Positions 7,143 to 22,702 of a stretch of DNA of 64,000 bases are shown here, one piece after another (position 1 is the stretch's first letter; the number at the start of each line of letters is the position of its first letter). The position numbers and the translations under genes are program-made. The notes beneath the pieces were generated by a model. It searched no databases. It worked only from the letters and a program-made list of their open reading frames with translations, and was not told the origin of the DNA. The DNA comes from Micromonospora sediminicola (GTDB taxonomy: Bacteria > Actinomycetota > Actinomycetes > Mycobacteriales > Micromonosporaceae): the NCBI RefSeq assembly GCF_900089585.1, contig NZ_FLRH01000004.1, positions 861,001 to 925,000 on the forward strand, given 5' to 3'.

Positions 7143-8494
7143 GCCGCTCCCTCCCCGGGCACGTCGGCGGTCGGGCGCAGCCGCACCGAGTCGGCCACGT
7201 GCCGGTCCACGGCCAGCACCTCGACCAGCACCCGGGGCCCGGACGCCGACTCGTCGCCGTCGACCACCTGCGCGATCTCCAACCGGTCACCGACCTCGGG
7301 CACCCGGCCCAGCTCCCGCATGACCAGCCCGGAGAGCGTGTCGTACTCCGGCGCCTCGGGCAGCTCGATGCCGGTGCTGTCGGCGACCTCGTCGATCCGC
7401 CAACGCGCCGGCACCACCCACGAGCCGTCCTCCTGCCTCGCCGGAGCGCGCTCCGGCGGGTCGTCCTCGTCCCGGATCGGCCCGACCAGCTCCTCCGCCA
7501 GGTCCTCCAGCGTGATCACGCCGGCGAAGCCGCCGTACTCGTCGACCACGCAGGCGAGCTGCCGGTGCCCGGACCGGAGCCGGTCCAGCACCGTCGGCAG
7601 GGGCAGCGTCTCGGGCACCAACAACGGGGGTACGGCCACCGCGTCGACCCGGGTGGTCGCGCGCTCGGCCGGGGGCACCCCCAGCACGTCGGCGATGCCG
7701 ACGATGCCGACCAGGTCGTCGACGCCCTCGGCGCCGCGCACCGGGAACCGGGAGTGGCCGGTGTCGAGCATCTCCACGATCCGGCTGACCGGCTCGTCGG
7801 CGCGGACGGTGTGCACGTCCACCCGGGGCACCATGGCCTCACCCGCGGTCAGCTCCCGGAAGTCGAGGCCCCGGTCGAGCAGGTCGGACATGGTCGCGTC
7901 GAGGTGCCCCTCCTCCCGGGACTCGGCGATGATCTGTTCCAGGTCCTCCGGGGTCGCGCCGCTGGGCAGCTCCTCGATCGGCTCGATGCCGACCCGCCGG
8001 AGCAGCCGTACGGCGGCCCGGTCGAAGAGCGTGATCAGCGGTCCGGCGATCCGCAGGTACATCAGGGTGGAGCGGGACAGCGCCCGGGCCAGCGGCTCGG
8101 CCCGGGCGATGGCCAGGTTCTTCGGGGCCAGCTCGCCCAGGACCATCTGCACCACGGTGGCGATGACCAGGGCGAGCACCACCGACAGCGGCAGCGCCAC
8201 GGCGCTGGACACGCCGGTGAGGCCGAGCAGCTCGGCCAGCCCGGCGCCCAGGAACGGCTCGGCGACGTAACCGACCAGCAGGGCGGTCACGGTGATGCCG
8301 AGCTGGGCGCCGGAGAGCATGAAGGAGAGCCGCCCGGTGACCTCCAGGGCCCGGGCCGCGGCACGGTCGCCACCGTCGGCGAGCTGCTTGAGCTTGCCCC
8401 GGTCCACGGCGACGTAACCGAACTCCTGGGCCACGAAGTAACCGGTGGCGGCGGTGAGCACGATGATGAGAAGAAGGCCGACGAGGATCAGCAC
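7139..8494 (-). CDS. HlyC/CorC-family transporter (CNNM + CBS + CorC_HlyC)
   Basis: A 451-residue paralogue of the following gene. It has a CNNM/DUF21 transmembrane domain (residues ~1-200, with MLSGAQLGITVTALLVGYVA), two CBS domains (~215-345, with AMVPRVDVHTVRADEPVS and YGGFAGVITLEDLAEELVG) and a C-terminal CorC_HlyC-associated domain (~355-440, with VPARWRIDEVADSTGIELPE). Proteins of this architecture are implicated in divalent-cation export, with the CBS pair sensing nucleotides. It is the first gene of a two-gene unit. The 165-base gap upstream (8495-8659) holds no gene that I can support. Confidence 0.88.
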   Translation of the reverse strand: MLILVGLLLIIVLTAATGYFVAQEFGYVAVDRGKLKQLADGGDRAAARALEVTGRLSFMLSGAQLGITVTALLVGYVAEPFLGAGLAELLGLTGVSSAVALPLSVVLALVIATVVQMVLGELAPKNLAIARAEPLARALSRSTLMYLRIAGPLITLFDRAAVRLLRRVGIEPIEELPSGATPEDLEQIIAESREEGHLDATMSDLLDRGLDFRELTAGEAMVPRVDVHTVRADEPVSRIVEMLDTGHSRFPVRGAEGVDDLVGIVGIADVLGVPPAERATTRVDAVAVPPLLVPETLPLPTVLDRLRSGHRQLACVVDEYGGFAGVITLEDLAEELVGPIRDEDDPPERAPARQEDGSWVVPARWRIDEVADSTGIELPEAPEYDTLSGLVMRELGRVPEVGDRLEIAQVVDGDESASGPRVLVEVLAVDRHVADSVRLRPTADVPGEGAA

Positions 8495-8659
8495 GGGAGG
8501 TTCAGGGCTCCCGGGGTCGTCGGGTCGGGAAGATGCCGGGTACGACCCGGCCGGCTACTGCTGCCCTCCGGGGCAGGAGAGTCGATCATGCCGCCATTTT
8601 ATCGGTGCTCGCTGGACGCCCGCTGAAGGTGCCGAAAAGCCTCCCCCACGTCCGGTTCC

Positions 8660-8995
8660 TCACCGTTCGGCCAGCTCGTCGACGTCCAGCAGCGTCCGGT
8701 CGACCCGCCCTGACCGGTAGGCGGCCCGGCCGATCATCTGCGCGGCGACCGGCGCGGTGGAGAGCTGGAAGATCGCCACCAGCGCCAGCATGCCCAGGTC
8801 CGACGGCGTACGCAGGCGCAGCGCCAGGCCGGCCAGGAGCAGCAGCACGCCGAGCACCTGCGGCTTGGTGGCCGCGTGCATCCGGTCCAGCGTGTCCGGG
8901 AAGCGCACCAGCCCGATCCCGGCGACCAGGCTGAGCAGCGCCCCGGCCAGCAGCAGGATCCCCCCGGCCCAGTCCGCGACCCCGCTCACGCTCAC
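8660..8995 (-). CDS. mrpG: Mrp Na+/H+ antiporter subunit G
   Basis: A 111-residue protein with three hydrophobic helices and the MnhG/PhaG signature: GIGLVRFPDTLDRMHAATKP followed by LLLLAGLALRL. It is the last gene of the Mrp operon. MrpG is a small membrane subunit needed for assembly of the multi-subunit cation/proton antiporter. The start GTG at 8995 lies about 20 bases after the 44-bp repeat separating it from mrpF. The tail (residues ~85-111) is charged and probably cytoplasmic. Confidence 0.88.
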   Translation of the reverse strand: MSVSGVADWAGGILLLAGALLSLVAGIGLVRFPDTLDRMHAATKPQVLGVLLLLAGLALRLRTPSDLGMLALVAIFQLSTAPVAAQMIGRAAYRSGRVDRTLLDVDELAER

Positions 8996-9013
8996 GCTGA
9001 CCCCCCGTCTGTT

Positions 9014-9057
9014 CGCGACTGCGGGGCTCGCAGGCCCGGCTCACTCCTCGCGCTCAC
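9014..9057. repeat. 44-bp intergenic repeat, copy 1 (mrpF/mrpG junction)
   Basis: This 44-base element differs at only two positions from the one at 11958-12001. In the direction of the operon it begins GTGAGCGCGAGGAGTGAGCC. In both copies its first GTGA supplies the TGA stop codon of the gene just upstream, and in both it separates two mrp genes that would otherwise be expected to abut or overlap. Confidence 0.85.
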
Positions 9058-9317
9058 GATTCGGCCCGGACGGCGAAGCGGACCAGCGACACCGACCCGA
9101 CGAACCCGAGCAGGGAGAGCACCACCAGGATCGGCAGCGTGCTGGCGTGCCGGTTGACCGCCGCCTCCGCCCCCACCGCGCCGAGCATGGCCGCCAGCAG
9201 CAGGTCGGCGCCGACGACCCGGTCGAGCAGGGACGGGCCGCGGTAGATCCGGGCCAGGGCGAGCAGCGCGGTGGCCGAGAGCAGCACGGTCAGCGCGACG
9301 GCGAGCAGAACGGTCAC
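9054..9317 (-). CDS. mrpF: Mrp Na+/H+ antiporter subunit F
   Basis: An 87-residue protein, three transmembrane helices, with the MnhF signature RIYRGPSLLDRVVGADLL in the first loop. It is a structural subunit of the Mrp antiporter in the cytoplasmic membrane. It overlaps mrpE by four bases. The stop codon lies inside a 44-bp repeat rather than running into mrpG. Confidence 0.88.
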   Translation of the reverse strand: MTVLLAVALTVLLSATALLALARIYRGPSLLDRVVGADLLLAAMLGAVGAEAAVNRHASTLPILVVLSLLGFVGSVSLVRFAVRAES

Positions 9318-9967
9318 GGGTGGTTCCTCCGTTCGACGGGTTCGAGGTCGAGCTGCCGTACCTCGGTGGGAGAGCCGACGGCGCGGACGATGCGCCGTTC
9401 GACGGAGAGCACGCGCTCGCGGCTGCCGGCCAGGTCTTCGGGGCCGCGGACGTCGAGCACGTGCACGTAGAGCACGCCCCGCGCGCGGTCGATGTCGAGG
9501 ATCAGGGTGCCCGGCACCAGCGAGATCACCTCGGCGGTGAGCGCCAGGTTGAGGTCGGTGCGGACCCGCAGCGGCACCGCGATGATCCCACCGCGCGGGC
9601 GGTAGCCGGGGCGTACCGCGACGGCGGCGACGTGCAGGCTGGCGCTGACCAGCTCCGCCACGAACGTGCCGGCCAGCACCAGCAGCGCGCCCGGGCGCAG
9701 CCGGCCGCCGAACGTGACCGGCGGCAGCGGGAAGAAGACCAGCACGGCCGTGCCGAGCACCAGGCCGGCGAGCAGGTTGCCCCAGGACACGTCGCCCCAG
9801 AGCAGCAGCCAGGCGACGACCAGCCAGCCGAGCGCCAGCGCCTGGTCGCGCCGCCGCCCGCCCCGGCCCACCGCCGGCGCGGGCGGGTCCGGCCGCGGCG
9901 TGGCCTGGGGTACGTCGCCGGTCGGCTCCCCCACGGGGCCCCGACCCGGGGGCAGGTCGTCGGTCAC
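9314..9967 (-). CDS. mrpE: Mrp Na+/H+ antiporter subunit E
   Basis: A 217-residue protein whose recognisable MnhE core runs from ~residue 45 to the end: LALGWLVVAWLLLWGDVSWG helices, then the cytoplasmic domain with VRTDLNLALTAEVISLVPGT and VLYVHVLDV. The first ~40 residues are a Pro/Gly/Arg-rich extension not usual in the family. GTG 9967 was chosen because it overlaps the mrpD stop (GTGA), the coupling pattern seen throughout this operon. The frame stays open far upstream, but that part is antisense-like shadow of mrpD. Confidence 0.86.
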   Translation of the reverse strand: MTDDLPPGRGPVGEPTGDVPQATPRPDPPAPAVGRGGRRRDQALALGWLVVAWLLLWGDVSWGNLLAGLVLGTAVLVFFPLPPVTFGGRLRPGALLVLAGTFVAELVSASLHVAAVAVRPGYRPRGGIIAVPLRVRTDLNLALTAEVISLVPGTLILDIDRARGVLYVHVLDVRGPEDLAGSRERVLSVERRIVRAVGSPTEVRQLDLEPVERRNHP

Positions 9968-11469
9968 GGCACGTCCCGGGGCAGCACGGCCCGCACGTAC
10001 GGGGTGCGCTGGCGCAGGTCGGTGGCGGCGTCGGCGGTGACCTGGAACAGCGGCCCGGCCGCCAGGGTGAGCAGCACGCCGATCGCGACCAGCGCGGTGG
10101 TGGCCCCGACCATCAGGCCGGGCAGCCGCACGATCGGCGTGTCGGTGGCCAGCCGGGGCGCCCGCCAGAACGCGATGTTCCACACCCGGGACGCGGCGTA
10201 GAGGGTGAGCAGGCTGGTCGCCGTCCCGGCCACGACCAGCACGAAGGGCAGCGGACCGCCGGCCGACACGCCGGCCTGGAGCAGGCCCAGCTTGCCCAGG
10301 AAGCCGGAGAACGGCGGGATGCCGGCGAGGTTCATCGCCGGCACGAAGAAGAGCACGGCGAGCAGCGGGGTGATCCGGGCCAGCCCGCCCAGCCGGCGCA
10401 GGTCGGTGCTGCCGGCCCGCTCCTCGACCAGGCCGGCGACCAGGAAGAGCGTGGTCTGGATGGTGATGTGGTGCACCACGTAGAAGATCGCCCCGGACAG
10501 GCCGGCGACGCTGCTCAGCGCCACCCCGAAGATCATGTAGCCGATGTGGCTGACCAGGGTGAAGGAGAAGAGCCGCTTCATGTCCGACTGGGCGACCGCG
10601 CCGAGGATGCCGACCACCATGGTCAGGCCGGCCACCACCATCAGCAGGCCGTCCACCTGGCCGCCCGGGAACAGCAGCGTCTCGGTGCGGATGATCGCGT
10701 ACACGCCGACCTTGGTGAGCAGGCCGGCGAAGACGGCGGTGACCGGCGCGGGCGCGGTCGGGTAGCTGTCCGGCAGCCAGGCGGAGACCGGGAAGACCGC
10801 CGCCTTGATGCCGAACGCGAGCAGCAGCATGAGCTGCAAAGTCAGGCGTACGCCGGAGGGCAGCGCGTCCAGCCGGCCGGCGAGCTGCGCCATGTTCAGG
10901 GTGCCGGTGGCCGCGTAGACCAGCCCCACGGCGGACAGGAACAGCATCGACGACAGGATGCTGACCACCACGTACGTGGAGCCGGTGCGCAGTCGGGCCT
11001 CGGTGCCGCCGAGCGTGATCAGCACGAAGCTCGCGGCGAGCAGGATCTCGAAGCCGACGAACAGGTTGAACAGGTCGCCGGCCAGGAAGGCGTTCGTCAC
11101 GCCCGCGGTGAGCACCAGATAGGTGGGGTGGAAGATGCTCACCGGCGCCGTCTCGCTGGTCTCCCCCCGCCCCTGGCCGATCGAGTAGAGCAGCACGCAG
11201 AGCGTGACCGCCGAGGAGACCACCAGCATCAGCGCCGCCAACTGGTCGGCCACCAGCACGATGCCGACCGGCGGCGGCCAGCCGCCCACCCGCACCACCA
11301 CCGGCCCCTGCCGGTACGCCTGCACGAGCAGCACCGCCGCGACCACCAGCACGCTGCTCAGGCACAGCACGCTGATCGACCGCTGCAACCGGGGCCGTCC
11401 GGCCAGGATCAGGGTGAGCGCGGCGCCGAGCAGCGGCACCACCACCGGCAGCGGCACCAGCGCGCTCAT
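9964..11469 (-). CDS. mrpD: Mrp Na+/H+ antiporter subunit D
   Basis: A 501-residue, ~14-helix protein of the proton-pumping-membrane-transporter family shared with respiratory complex I subunits. Visible signatures include GVTNAFLAGDLFNLFVGFEI (the conserved Glu region of helix 5), LLAFGIKAAVFPVSAWLPDS (the Lys-containing helix) and AQSDMKRLFSFTLVSHIGYM. MrpD is one of two putative proton-translocating subunits of the Mrp complex. ATG 11469 overlaps mrpC by four bases. Its end overlaps mrpE. Confidence 0.92.
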   Translation of the reverse strand: MSALVPLPVVVPLLGAALTLILAGRPRLQRSISVLCLSSVLVVAAVLLVQAYRQGPVVVRVGGWPPPVGIVLVADQLAALMLVVSSAVTLCVLLYSIGQGRGETSETAPVSIFHPTYLVLTAGVTNAFLAGDLFNLFVGFEILLAASFVLITLGGTEARLRTGSTYVVVSILSSMLFLSAVGLVYAATGTLNMAQLAGRLDALPSGVRLTLQLMLLLAFGIKAAVFPVSAWLPDSYPTAPAPVTAVFAGLLTKVGVYAIIRTETLLFPGGQVDGLLMVVAGLTMVVGILGAVAQSDMKRLFSFTLVSHIGYMIFGVALSSVAGLSGAIFYVVHHITIQTTLFLVAGLVEERAGSTDLRRLGGLARITPLLAVLFFVPAMNLAGIPPFSGFLGKLGLLQAGVSAGGPLPFVLVVAGTATSLLTLYAASRVWNIAFWRAPRLATDTPIVRLPGLMVGATTALVAIGVLLTLAAGPLFQVTADAATDLRQRTPYVRAVLPRDVP

Positions 11470-11954
11470 GTGCCGTCCCGGCGCAGGCGGCGGCGGGCGG
11501 GCTCCGGGTCGACCTGCTCCGGGTCGTCGTCCGGGCCCTCGCCCCCCAGGTCGGCGGTGGACACCTCGTTGCGCTCGGCGAGCCGGACGATCTGCCGGTC
11601 CTCCAGGTCGTCCTGCACCTCGTCGTCGCCGCTGGTGTACCAGCTGCGGTACGCGACCGCGAGCAGGAACGCGGTCAACCCGAACGTGATCACCACGGCG
11701 GTCAACACCATCGCCTGCGGCAGCGCGTCGCTCATCGCACCGGCCGGCGCGCTGCCGACCAGCGGCGCCTCGCCGGACCGCCCGCCCAGCAGGATGAGCA
11801 GGTTCACCCCGTTGCCGAGCAGGATCACGCCGAGCAGGATCCGGGTCAGGCTGCGCTCCAGCAGCAGCGTGACGCCGGTGGCCACGAGCACCCCGACCGC
11901 CAGCACCAGCACCAACGTCGGCCCGGCCGCCCCCCGCGTCACGGAACCTCCCAT
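11466..11954 (-). CDS. mrpC: Mrp Na+/H+ antiporter subunit C
   Basis: A 162-residue NuoK-like subunit with three helices in residues ~10-110. Signatures are LTRILLGVILLGNGVNLLIL and MSDALPQAMVLTAVVITFGL, the latter with the conserved Leu-Pro-Gln-Ala-x-Val-Leu-Thr motif. A charged C-terminal tail (~residues 113-162, many Asp/Glu/Arg) extends past the usual MnhC end. The ATG at 11954 is preceded on the coding strand by the second 44-bp repeat. The GGGAGG within the first codons is not the ribosome site. Confidence 0.9.
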   Translation of the reverse strand: MGGSVTRGAAGPTLVLVLAVGVLVATGVTLLLERSLTRILLGVILLGNGVNLLILLGGRSGEAPLVGSAPAGAMSDALPQAMVLTAVVITFGLTAFLLAVAYRSWYTSGDDEVQDDLEDRQIVRLAERNEVSTADLGGEGPDDDPEQVDPEPARRRLRRDGT

Positions 11955-11957
11955 GAT

Positions 11958-11997
11958 CGCGACTGCGGGGCTCGCAACCCCGGCTCACTCCTCGCGC

Positions 11998-12001
<4 letters not shown>
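11958..12001. repeat. 44-bp intergenic repeat, copy 2 (mrpA/mrpC junction)
   Basis: Two mismatches in 44 from the copy at 9014-9057 and in the same orientation. Its leading GTGA contains the mrpA stop codon (11998-12000), and its end lies three bases from the mrpC start. It includes a short hairpin-prone segment (GCGAGCCCCGC-like). Two copies in one operon, both at junctions, suggest a mobile or recurrently copied small element. Confidence 0.85.
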
Positions 12002-14841
<2,840 letters not shown>

Positions 14842-14966
14842 TCCCGGTCGAGGCGACAGCGCGCGGGGGCACGCTGCGGGTACGACCGATCAGACGCCAC
14901 TTCCGCACCCACCCGCGCCGTTTTCCGAAAACCCACCCACCCCCGAGGGGTGCTGTGGAACCGGGT

Positions 14967-15326
14967 TCAGGGGAGGGGGGCCGGGGTGGGGGTGGGGCGG
15001 AGGTCCGCCGAGGCAGCCGGGTGGCCGAGCTGGCGGGCCGCCTTGTCGACGACGCGTTGCGCGGCCGCGAGGGAGCGGACCGGCAGCCGGGCGTCGCGGG
15101 TCTCCCGACGCAGGACGAAGTAGTGCACCGCGGCCCGGACCAGGGCCCGGTCGGCTGCGCTGGAGAAGGCGGTGGCGACGACCAGCTCGCGCAGGCGCCG
15201 GGCCAGTTCCTCGGCCAGCTCCAGGTCGGAGCCGCGCAGGTTGGCGCGGAGCGCGGCGAGCCGGCTGTCGACCTTGCGGATGAGCACGTCGGTGCCGGGC
15301 CTGGAGCCTCGTTCCTCGACGGTCAT
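14967..15326 (-). CDS. Hypothetical helical protein
   Basis: A 119-residue protein that I do not recognise. It is predicted to be mostly helical, with repeated Arg/Leu/Ala stretches (KVDSRLAALRANLRG, LELAEELARRLRELVVATAF, DRALVRAAVHYFVLRRETRD) and a Pro-rich C-terminal tail. It has no signal peptide and no Cys. Codon usage matches its neighbours. The promoter region upstream is unusually AT-rich and contains two perfect inverted repeats (15371-15407), so it may be a regulated gene. It lies between mrpA and lhr, pointing away from lhr. Confidence 0.6.
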   Translation of the reverse strand: MTVEERGSRPGTDVLIRKVDSRLAALRANLRGSDLELAEELARRLRELVVATAFSSAADRALVRAAVHYFVLRRETRDARLPVRSLAAAQRVVDKAARQLGHPAASADLRPTPTPAPLP

Positions 15327-15370
15327 CCACGCCTCCAGCCACGCCGCGTTGCGAGTGAAGTTACTTTATG

Positions 15371-15407
15371 TTGCACCCTGCAAGCAAGCAGTTAAGTAAG
15401 ACTTAAC
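15371..15407. promoter_or_regulatory. Two perfect inverted repeats in the lhr/hypothetical divergent gap
   Basis: TTGCA-CCC-TGCAA (15371-15383) and GTTAAGT-AAG-ACTTAAC (15391-15407) are both perfect palindromes with 3-base spacers, eight bases apart. They sit in an AT-rich stretch between the divergent gene starts at 15326 and ~15495. Dimeric regulator binding sites near a promoter are the likeliest meaning; no regulator is identified. Confidence 0.5.
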
Positions 15408-15494
15408 GGATTAACCGCCCATTACTCGCGTGGAATGTGTGCCCGGGACAGAACCGGTCCCACGTCCGGCCGGATGTCACACCGGCGCGGCAGG

Positions 15495-20281
<4,787 letters not shown>

Positions 20282-20351
20282 CCTGCCCTGTCCGCCCCCG
20301 TTCTAAAGGTGGAACCCGTCGAGACCCGTTCGGAGATCACGAGGAGGGCAG

Positions 20352-20438
20352 ATGGCGACTCCCGCCCAACCCGACGACATCACGTCGTACACCCGACGAC
20401 ACCGCTCCCGGTGCCCCGCACCGGCGGGCCGGCGATGA
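20352..20438 (+). CDS. 28-residue leader ORF coupled to the SAM hydroxide adenosyltransferase gene
   Basis: ATG 20352 is preceded by a strong GAGGAGGG ribosome site, opens a 28-codon frame (MATPAQPDDITSYTRRHRSR, then CPAPAGRR) and stops at TGA 20436-20438. The stop overlaps the ATG at 20435 of the next gene (ATGA). The downstream gene has no good ribosome site of its own, so the small ORF would feed ribosomes to it. It has no recognisable homology. Alternatively it is only a chance frame and the long gene starts further upstream in its own frame. Confidence 0.5.
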   Translation: MATPAQPDDITSYTRRHRSRCPAPAGRR

Positions 20439-21325
20439 TCCGGCCCACCACACCGGGTGGCCCTGACGCGGACGGCGTCGGCACCCTGCCCTGCGTCTCG
20501 CTGACCACCGACTACGGGCTCGCCGACGGGTTCGTGGCGGCCTGCCACGGCGTGCTGGCCCGGCTCGCGCCCACCGCCCGGGTGATCGACGTGACGCACC
20601 TGGTGCCGCCGGCCGACGTACGCCGGGGCGCGGCGGTGCTCGCGCAGACCGTGCCGTACCTGCCGTGGGGGGTGCACGTCGCGGTGGTCGACCCGGGGGT
20701 CGGCACCGAGCGGCGTGGGATCGCGCTGGCCACGCCCGGCGGGTTGCTGGTCGGGCCGGACAACGGGCTGCTGGTTCCGGCGGCGGAGGCGCTCGGCGGG
20801 GTGACCGACGCGGTGGAGCTGACCAACCCCGACTGGTTGGGCCCGGTCGTCTTCCGCACGTTCCACGGGCGGGACGTGTTCGCGCCGGTGGCCGCCCGGC
20901 TGGCGCTCGGCGCGCCGCTCGCCGAGGCCGGGCCGGCCGTGGATCCGGGCACCCTGGTCCGGCTGCCGGAACCGGTGGTCCGCGCCGAGCCCGGCGGCCT
21001 CAGCGCCGAGGTGCTGACCGTCGACCACTTCGGCAACGTGCAGCTCGCTGCGCCCGGCGCGCTGCTCGACGGCCTGCCGTCCCGGGTGCTGGTGAACGGG
21101 CACGAGGCCGTGCACGGCCGCACGTTCGGCGACGCCCCGCCCGGCGCCCTGGTGGTCCACGTCGACTCGGCCGCCCGGGTGGCCGTCGCGGTGAACACCG
21201 GCCGAGCCGCCGACGCCCTCCGCGCCACCCCGGGCGACGTGCTCACCATCACCACCCCCCGCCCCGGCGATCGTGCGGTTGACGCCCCGACACAAGGGAC
21301 GAAAGCCCCGGAGAGAGGGCCGTAA
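20435..21325 (+). CDS. SAM hydroxide adenosyltransferase (DUF62)
   Basis: A 296-residue protein of the DUF62 family, relatives of fluorinase/chlorinase that hydrolyse S-adenosylmethionine to adenosine and methionine using hydroxide. Visible motifs are SLTTDYGLADGFVAACHGV (the Asp and Tyr of the nucleoside pocket), VHVAVVDPGVGTERRGIAL, LLVGPDNGLLVPAA and TFHGRDVFAPVAARLALG, with VDHFGNVQL in the C-terminal beta-barrel. No fluorinase-specific 20-residue insertion is apparent. The ATG at 20435 overlaps the stop of the small leader ORF. The cellular role of these enzymes is unsettled. Confidence 0.88.
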   Translation: MIRPTTPGGPDADGVGTLPCVSLTTDYGLADGFVAACHGVLARLAPTARVIDVTHLVPPADVRRGAAVLAQTVPYLPWGVHVAVVDPGVGTERRGIALATPGGLLVGPDNGLLVPAAEALGGVTDAVELTNPDWLGPVVFRTFHGRDVFAPVAARLALGAPLAEAGPAVDPGTLVRLPEPVVRAEPGGLSAEVLTVDHFGNVQLAAPGALLDGLPSRVLVNGHEAVHGRTFGDAPPGALVVHVDSAARVAVAVNTGRAADALRATPGDVLTITTPRPGDRAVDAPTQGTKAPERGP

Positions 21326-21352
21326 CTGCAAGATCGACGGGGGGTCGGAGGG

Positions 21353-22594
21353 TCAGCAGCGGGGGACGGTGCCGCCGTAGACCGAGGACAGGTACGCGTG
21401 GCTGACGTAGGTGCCGCCGACCAGGCGGTACCACCTCGTCGTGGTGCGGTAGGTGCCGGCGATCCGCTGGCCGGTCACGTAGCACTGGACCGGCACGTGG
21501 GCGTGGGTGGCGGCCAGGCCCCGGCTGGCGTACGTGGTGCTCGCGCCGGTGCGCAGGTTCAGCGGCCCGGAGCCGACCACCGCCCGCGCGCCGCCGCCGG
21601 TCCACAGCAGCGTCACGTCCACCCACGCGTTGTCGCGCAGCCGCAGCCCGTCCCAGAACGTGCCGTCGGCCAGGTCCAGCCCGGCGGGGTTGCGCACGGT
21701 CCGCCCGAACTGGTCGCGTCCGCCGTTGTAGCCGTTCTGGTAGGCGGCCTGCGCCTCGGGCAGCCCCTGCGGCAGGTCCTTCCAGTTCTCCCGGACCGCC
21801 GCCGGGTTCCACCAGTCGTCCCGGGTGTTCCACGGGCCGACGTCCCAGACCGGGGCGTACTCGCAGCGGCTGCCGGTGGTGGTGCAGACCTTGACCGTGT
21901 AGTCGCCGGTGTCCCGGGGGGAGAGACCCCGCCGGGTGGGCAGTGCCGCGAAGTGGTCCCGGGTGGCGACGGTGTGCCCGTTGGCGGTGACGCCGCCGAC
22001 GAGACCGATCCGGGTCGCGTACACCCGGTAGGTGCGCGCGGCGGCCGGCTGGGCCGCGGTGGCCGCGACCTGGTCGGCGGTGAGGGTCAGGCCGGTCACG
22101 GCGGCCTCGGAGGCGGCGTCGCGGGTGGTCAGCACCACGCGTGCCTGCACCCGGGTGACCGGCTGGTCGAAGACCGCCTCGGTGGCGTCGCGCCACTCGG
22201 TCCAGCCCCGGGCGCGCCAGCCGCGTACCTGGGCCGTCGCGCCGCCGCCGTCGGCGGTGCGGGCGGCGAGCCGGGCGCGGACCCGGGTGGCGGGCCGGTC
22301 CAGCGCGCGCGGCGCGACGAGCAGGATGCCCTCGGCGACCGGGCCGCCCGCCGCGGCGGGTCGGGTGCGGGCGCCGGGCCGGGGGTCGGCCAGCCGCAGG
22401 CGGCCGGACCGCCAGGCGACGTTGACGTCGTCGCCGCCGCGCACGGCGAGGTCGACGGTCCAGCGCTCGGCGGCGGGGCGGTCCGGGGCGGCGGCGGGTG
22501 GCGGCGCGGCCGTCGCGGGGGCGCCGGGCAGTCCGGCGGTGACGGTGAGCAGGGTGGTCAGGGCGACGAGGGTACGTCGTCGGGCACAGGCCAT
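21353..22594 (-). CDS. Secreted protein with barrel-like middle and SH3-like C-terminal domains
   Basis: A 413-residue protein with a Sec-type signal peptide (RRRTLVALTTLLTVTAGLPG, cleavage near APATAAP). An N-terminal ~160-residue region resembles a discoidin-type beta-sandwich. A middle domain has TRIGLVGGVTANGHTVATRD, then VWDVGPWNTRDDWWN; this pattern recalls double-psi barrel (RlpA/3D-like) domains, as inference only. Residues ~330-413 look like an SH3-type cell-wall domain (GPLNLRTGASTTYASRGLAA, TTTRWYRLVGGTYVSHAYLS). It ends in a lone Cys. A cell-wall or peptidoglycan-associated function is plausible. Its 3' end converges on the DUF62 gene 27 bases away with no obvious terminator. Confidence 0.7.
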   Translation of the reverse strand: MACARRRTLVALTTLLTVTAGLPGAPATAAPPPAAAPDRPAAERWTVDLAVRGGDDVNVAWRSGRLRLADPRPGARTRPAAAGGPVAEGILLVAPRALDRPATRVRARLAARTADGGGATAQVRGWRARGWTEWRDATEAVFDQPVTRVQARVVLTTRDAASEAAVTGLTLTADQVAATAAQPAAARTYRVYATRIGLVGGVTANGHTVATRDHFAALPTRRGLSPRDTGDYTVKVCTTTGSRCEYAPVWDVGPWNTRDDWWNPAAVRENWKDLPQGLPEAQAAYQNGYNGGRDQFGRTVRNPAGLDLADGTFWDGLRLRDNAWVDVTLLWTGGGARAVVGSGPLNLRTGASTTYASRGLAATHAHVPVQCYVTGQRIAGTYRTTTRWYRLVGGTYVSHAYLSSVYGGTVPRC

Positions 22595-22702
22595 GTCATT
22601 CTCCTCAGAACCTCCTGATCGTTGCGTTTCCGCAGATCAAGTGGAACCTCAGTACAAATAGCGACACATGCGAATTCCACTCGGCCGGGGGACAATGGGC
22701 GG

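Noticed and set aside
8495..8659. Small gene between the CorC-type gene and mrpG
   Set aside because: Only short frames without ribosome sites; nothing beyond a possible mrpG-side terminator or CorC promoter region.
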